64,000 nt of DNA from Flavobacteriales bacterium (lineage in GTDB: Bacteria; Bacteroidota; Bacteroidia; Flavobacteriales_F; PHOS-HE28): assembly GCA_016719225.1 (NCBI GenBank), contig JADKAN010000003.1, forward strand, positions 333,288-397,287, in the 5' to 3' direction. Position 1 is the first letter of the stretch; each line of letters opens with the position of its first letter. Shown here in pieces: positions 60,797-64,000 of this stretch. Made by a program: the position numbers and the translations under genes. Under the pieces are notes generated by a model. The model worked only from the letters and a program-made list of their open reading frames with translations. It was not told where the DNA came from and did not search any database.

Positions 60797-63057
60797 CTAT
60801 TTCGCTGAGCCCAGCACGCCGCAGTCCTTGCAATCCGTGATGATGAACTCCGTACGGCGGTTCATCTGATGATCTTCTTCGGTGCACTCCACACCATCCG
60901 CGCATTTGTTCACAAGTTCGCGCTCGCCATAACCTTTGGCACTTATCCGCGACGCGTCGATGCCTTGTTTCACTAAATAGGCTTTGCTGCTTTCCGCGCG
61001 GCGTTGGCTAAGGGCATCGTTGTACTCTGCGCTGGCACGGCTATCCGTATGCGACTTGAGTGCGATCCTGATGGACGGATTGGTCAGCATCACTTGGGCC
61101 ACCAGGTCCAGCTCGCCTGCTGCATCGGACCGGATCTTCGCCTCGCGGTAATCGAAGTAGATAGGCCGCAGGTTCATGGCTTTTGCGATGTCAACGCCCT
61201 CCAGCACTGGGCTCATGCCAGCGCCGTCCGGCCCGGTAAGGCCTTGTTCCAAGAACATCAACACACGGAAGTCCACACGCATGGTCTTTGTGAAATAGCC
61301 GCTCTTGGAGAACACCACATCATACTCTCCTCTTCACCGAAACGTCGATCCGGGAGCTGCCCTTTCGTTATGCCGTCCTCGTTGGTGGTTCCGAAGAAGA
61401 GGATGGTACCGTCCTTCGCACTATTCACCGTTACGGAAACGCCTTCCAGCCAACGGTCCGATTGCTGATCCTTCACGATGGCGTTCACCGGGAGGTCCAT
61501 CACGCTGTTGAGGTAGAGGTCAGGCACTTCTGTATCACCGAATGGCGAGATGCTGAAATCGTTCGGCGTCAGCTCGGCTTGTGGCCCGCCTTCGATACTG
61601 GCGTTGACGGATGCGGCCACCTTGGGCGCCGGGAATTCATAGGTTCCTTGGAGCGAAGTGGTGGTGCGCGCGATCTCGTTATGTTCCGCATCGAAGAGGC
61701 GCACCGTGAGGTAGGGTATGGGCTGCGCATCGCTCATGTCCAGCACGCGGCCGATCCATTTGCGGTTATCCTCGGCCTTGCTGTTCATCACGAAGGTGTA
61801 GATGTCCTCCGACCCGATATGGCCGTCACGATCGGAGGTAAGGAAGCCGATCTCCCCACGTTCATCCAGGCAAAGGCCGAAATCGTCGTATGCACTGTTG
61901 ATGGGTGCATTCAGGTTCTCCACAATTCCGAATCCCTTTCCCCGCAGGGTAACGCTGAAGATGTCCAAACCGCCCAGGCCGAGATGCCCGTCGGAGGAGA
62001 AGTACAGCGTATTGCCGTTGACGTAAGGGAACATTTCATCGCCTTCGGTATTGATCGTGGGGCCCAAGTTCTGTGGCTCGCCCCAAGCGCCCGTCCCGTC
62101 GCGATAGCTCACGTAGATGTCCTTTCCGCCGATGCCTCCAGGCTTGTCGCTGGTGAAGAACAAGCGCTGCCCGTCCTTGGTCAACGCGGGATGGCCTACG
62201 GAATAGGACGAATTGTTATAGGAGAAAGGGGTTTCCTTGCTCCAGCCGTCAGGCAGGAGGTGGCGCACAAAGATCTGGAGGTTGTTCACTCCGTCCTCTC
62301 CGAGGATCTTGCGGCCCTCCACGAAATTGTTCCGTGTGAAGTACATCTCGCTGCCATCATCGGAGATCACCACATTGCTCTCGTGGTATTGCGTGTTCAT
62401 ACCATCGCCCATGGGTTGGAATGGCGGTAACGGTACCGTCCGCGGCGACCTTGCCTGTGTAGATGTTCAGGAAAGGCTGGTCATTCCAGCTGTCCGTGCG
62501 GCGTGAAGTGAGCTGAAGGGTGCGAGCTGAGGCGAAATAGATGGTGTTCTTATGGATGAACGGGGCGATGTCCGCCTTGTCGCTGTTGAAATTCACCAAC
62601 GTGATCTTGTGGGTCAGCCCTGGATTTTCGAGCAGGCTGGACAGCTTTTCCACAGCATTGTCCTTCAGCTCCACACGAGTGTCCTCGGGGTCGAGCTTGG
62701 CATATCGCTTGAGCCACATATCGGCATCCGCGTATTGCCCGGAGACGCGCAGCAGTTCCGAATAGCGGTAGATGTCCACCGGCGTCGCTTGGGAAGACGC
62801 TGCCACCACGGCATACCAAGTCTCTGCCTCCTTAGGGTTCCGGAGGTTCCAGTAGCACTCGGCCAGCCTGCGGGCGTGAGGGATGCTGCTGGCATCCTTC
62901 ATGAAGGCCTGCTCGTAGGCTTCAGCGGCACGCACGAAAACTGAACTCCTCGAAATAGTGGTCACCACGGTTGAGGCAGTGCACCCTGGGCTTAACGGAG
63001 CCTGCCGCGCAAAGCATCAGCAAGGCCAACGGGACCAATCGAAAATGGTTGTTCGCA
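60797..63057 (-). pseudogene. PorE-like TPR-PD40-OmpA protein, several frame breaks
   Basis: One protein is spread over successive frames: start at ATG 63057 (MRTTIF then RLVPLALLMLC in the next frame), TPR region (about 62965-62550), PD40 propeller (about 62560-61750), carboxypeptidase regulatory-like domain, and OmpA domain (61318-60797; KSHTDSRASAEYNDALSQRR). One-base breaks lie near 63045 (T run), 62945 (T run), 62430 and 61320. Correcting them gives about 755 residues. It begins 5 bp after the porP stop, a usual porP-ompA pair. The breaks look like base-calling errors; a true pseudogene is less likely. Confidence 0.8.
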
Positions 63058-63062
63058 TGGGA

Positions 63063-64000
63063 TCAGAAGTATCGTGGGGGAACGGACGCGTTCACGAGTG
63101 AATACGGGATCGTAACTATCAGTGATCTCGTGTGCTCCGTTGGCATGCCGGTTGAGTTGTGAAAGCCCGAAGTCAAGCGTATCCGGCCCGGAACTGGTCC
63201 GTGATCCGGAAAGAGAAAATGCCGGTCATACTATCGCCATGGCGATAAAAGCGCTTCAGCCACATCTTTTCCATGAATAGGAAGTTAGCGGAGAGGTCGG
63301 TGCCGATGGGTGCCCCTGCTCACGGCCTTCACCATGAAGGCGGGCTTGAACATCACCGAATCCGGGAATCGGGAAGACATATCCACCCGTTATGAACCCA
63401 TGCGTCTCCTCTTGACTGAAACGGCTGAGCACCCCATCGTCGTTCACGGAACCCAGGTGGTTGCGCGTAGGATGTTTGGCAATGATGCGCCGATATAGCC
63501 CGCTTCTTTGACCATAGGTACACGCCGAAGCCGAAGTTCGGGAGGATCTTTCCGCTCTGGTCAACAGTGAACGTAGGGTCATCCGGGTCCGTGTTCTCCA
63601 CTTGGGTGCTTCCGATCCGGGCGTGATTGAAGCCCAACCGCATACCGAAGGACAAGCGTGTTTTGCTTGACACTTGTAAGCGGTAAGCATGTGTCCCCCG
63701 AAGAGACTGGTCGTTGTGGTCCCCCCGATACGGTCGTAGGTAAGGCCGATGCCGGAGCCAAGGGTTTCCTTATTCACCGGGGCATGCGCGGAGAGCGTGG
63801 CTGTGTGACCGGTGCGCCGTTGATGGCCGTCCATTGGATCAGGGTCAGTGCGGTCGCGTTCAGCACGTCGGCGCTACCGGCATATGCGGGCATGATGGTC
63901 ATCATGTTCCACATGTACATGCTGTACATCGGGTCCTGCTGTGGCTGCGCCGAAGTTGCCAGTGCAAGTGCTGGAGATAACCACGTAATTTCCTCAAGAG
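63063..64000 (-). pseudogene. porP: PorP/SprF family membrane protein, partial, many frame breaks
   Basis: The PorP/SprF signature is plain: QQDPMYSMYMWNMMTI, MPAYAGSADVLNATA, QWTAINGAPVTQ, GIGLTYDRIG, NFGFGVYLW, LRNHLGSVNDDG and a C-terminal YDP-x-FTRE strand with RSPRYF. These pieces sit in changing frames with about eight one-base breaks in 940 bp. The start is just beyond the right edge. PorP/SprF proteins help deliver T9SS type B sorted proteins such as SprB-like adhesins to the surface. The OmpA-type gene follows by 5 bp. Confidence 0.8.

Noticed and set aside
1..64000. CRISPR arrays, tRNA or rRNA genes, insertion sequences
   Set aside because: No spaced direct repeats, cloverleaf sequences, transposases or terminal inverted repeats were recognised on either strand by reading.

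Overview
The window reads as chromosomal DNA of a GC-rich member of the Bacteroidota, probably an uncultured Flavobacteriia-like lineage. The evidence is a complete moxR-DUF58-bat operon, type IX secretion cargo with C-terminal sorting domains, a PorP/SprF gene followed by a PD40-OmpA gene, a bacillithiol deacetylase (BshB1), a Wza/Wzc polysaccharide locus in Bacteroidota style, the rpmG-DUF4295-ftsY order, and repeated use of the Bacteroidota promoter element TAnnTTTG. I saw no tRNA, rRNA, CRISPR array, insertion sequence or prophage.

Layout. 1-8210 (minus): Bat operon moxR, DUF58, a DUF4381-like protein, batA, batB, batC, batD, batE (cut by the window edge). 8363-11568: small metabolic and stress genes (MazG-like hydrolase, DUF4442 protein, a lipoprotein, an exported glutathione peroxidase coupled to bshB1). 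11569-12167: a gene-free stretch with a terminator, an 8-bp tandem repeat and a probable small RNA. 12168-15878: exported proteins, two of them broken (an S74-chaperone T9SS cargo with a C-tract frameshift and a beta-propeller gene with an in-frame TAA), separated by a cluster of short hairpins. 15875-25187 (minus): a very large alpha-2-macroglobulin lipoprotein, a beta-barrel protein with three SPOR-like repeats and a secreted SPOR protein. 25317-28166: uvrA. 28159-37181 (minus): surface polysaccharide locus (lytic transglycosylase, WecA/MraY-type transferase, rfbC, Wzc-type kinase, Wza-type exporter, GT4 glycosyltransferase, asnB), then lpdA. 38856-48430: membrane proteins, ridA, surE-(small membrane protein)-lpxB-spoIID, an M14 peptidase, a Kir-type potassium channel and a conserved cytosolic protein. 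48431-48889: a gene-free stretch with the best Bacteroidota promoter in the window, a multi-hairpin structured RNA and two terminators, just before queE. 48890-56805: queE, a TPR-PD40-OmpA protein, a DsbA-family oxidoreductase, a guanidinium-exporter-like SMR protein, an orphan vsr, a TolB-like lipoprotein, a PA0069-type radical SAM protein and an acylphosphatase. 57062-59318: an oxyR-ahpC-ahpD peroxide-defence locus. 59391-60746: rpmG, DUF4295, ftsY. 60797-64000 (minus): porP/sprF followed by a PorE-like OmpA gene.

The functions are mainly envelope biology: polysaccharide assembly, lipid A, peptidoglycan, T9SS cargo and peroxide defence. Two non-coding signals stand out. One is the structured RNA upstream of queE. 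The other is a set of genes whose TAnnTTTG-like -7 box lies only 4-8 nt before the start codon, which implies leaderless or nearly leaderless mRNAs. From about 59.6 kb to the end, one-base frame breaks accumulate steeply, mostly next to homopolymers. This looks like a poorly polished contig end rather than true gene decay, and frames there should be read with care.
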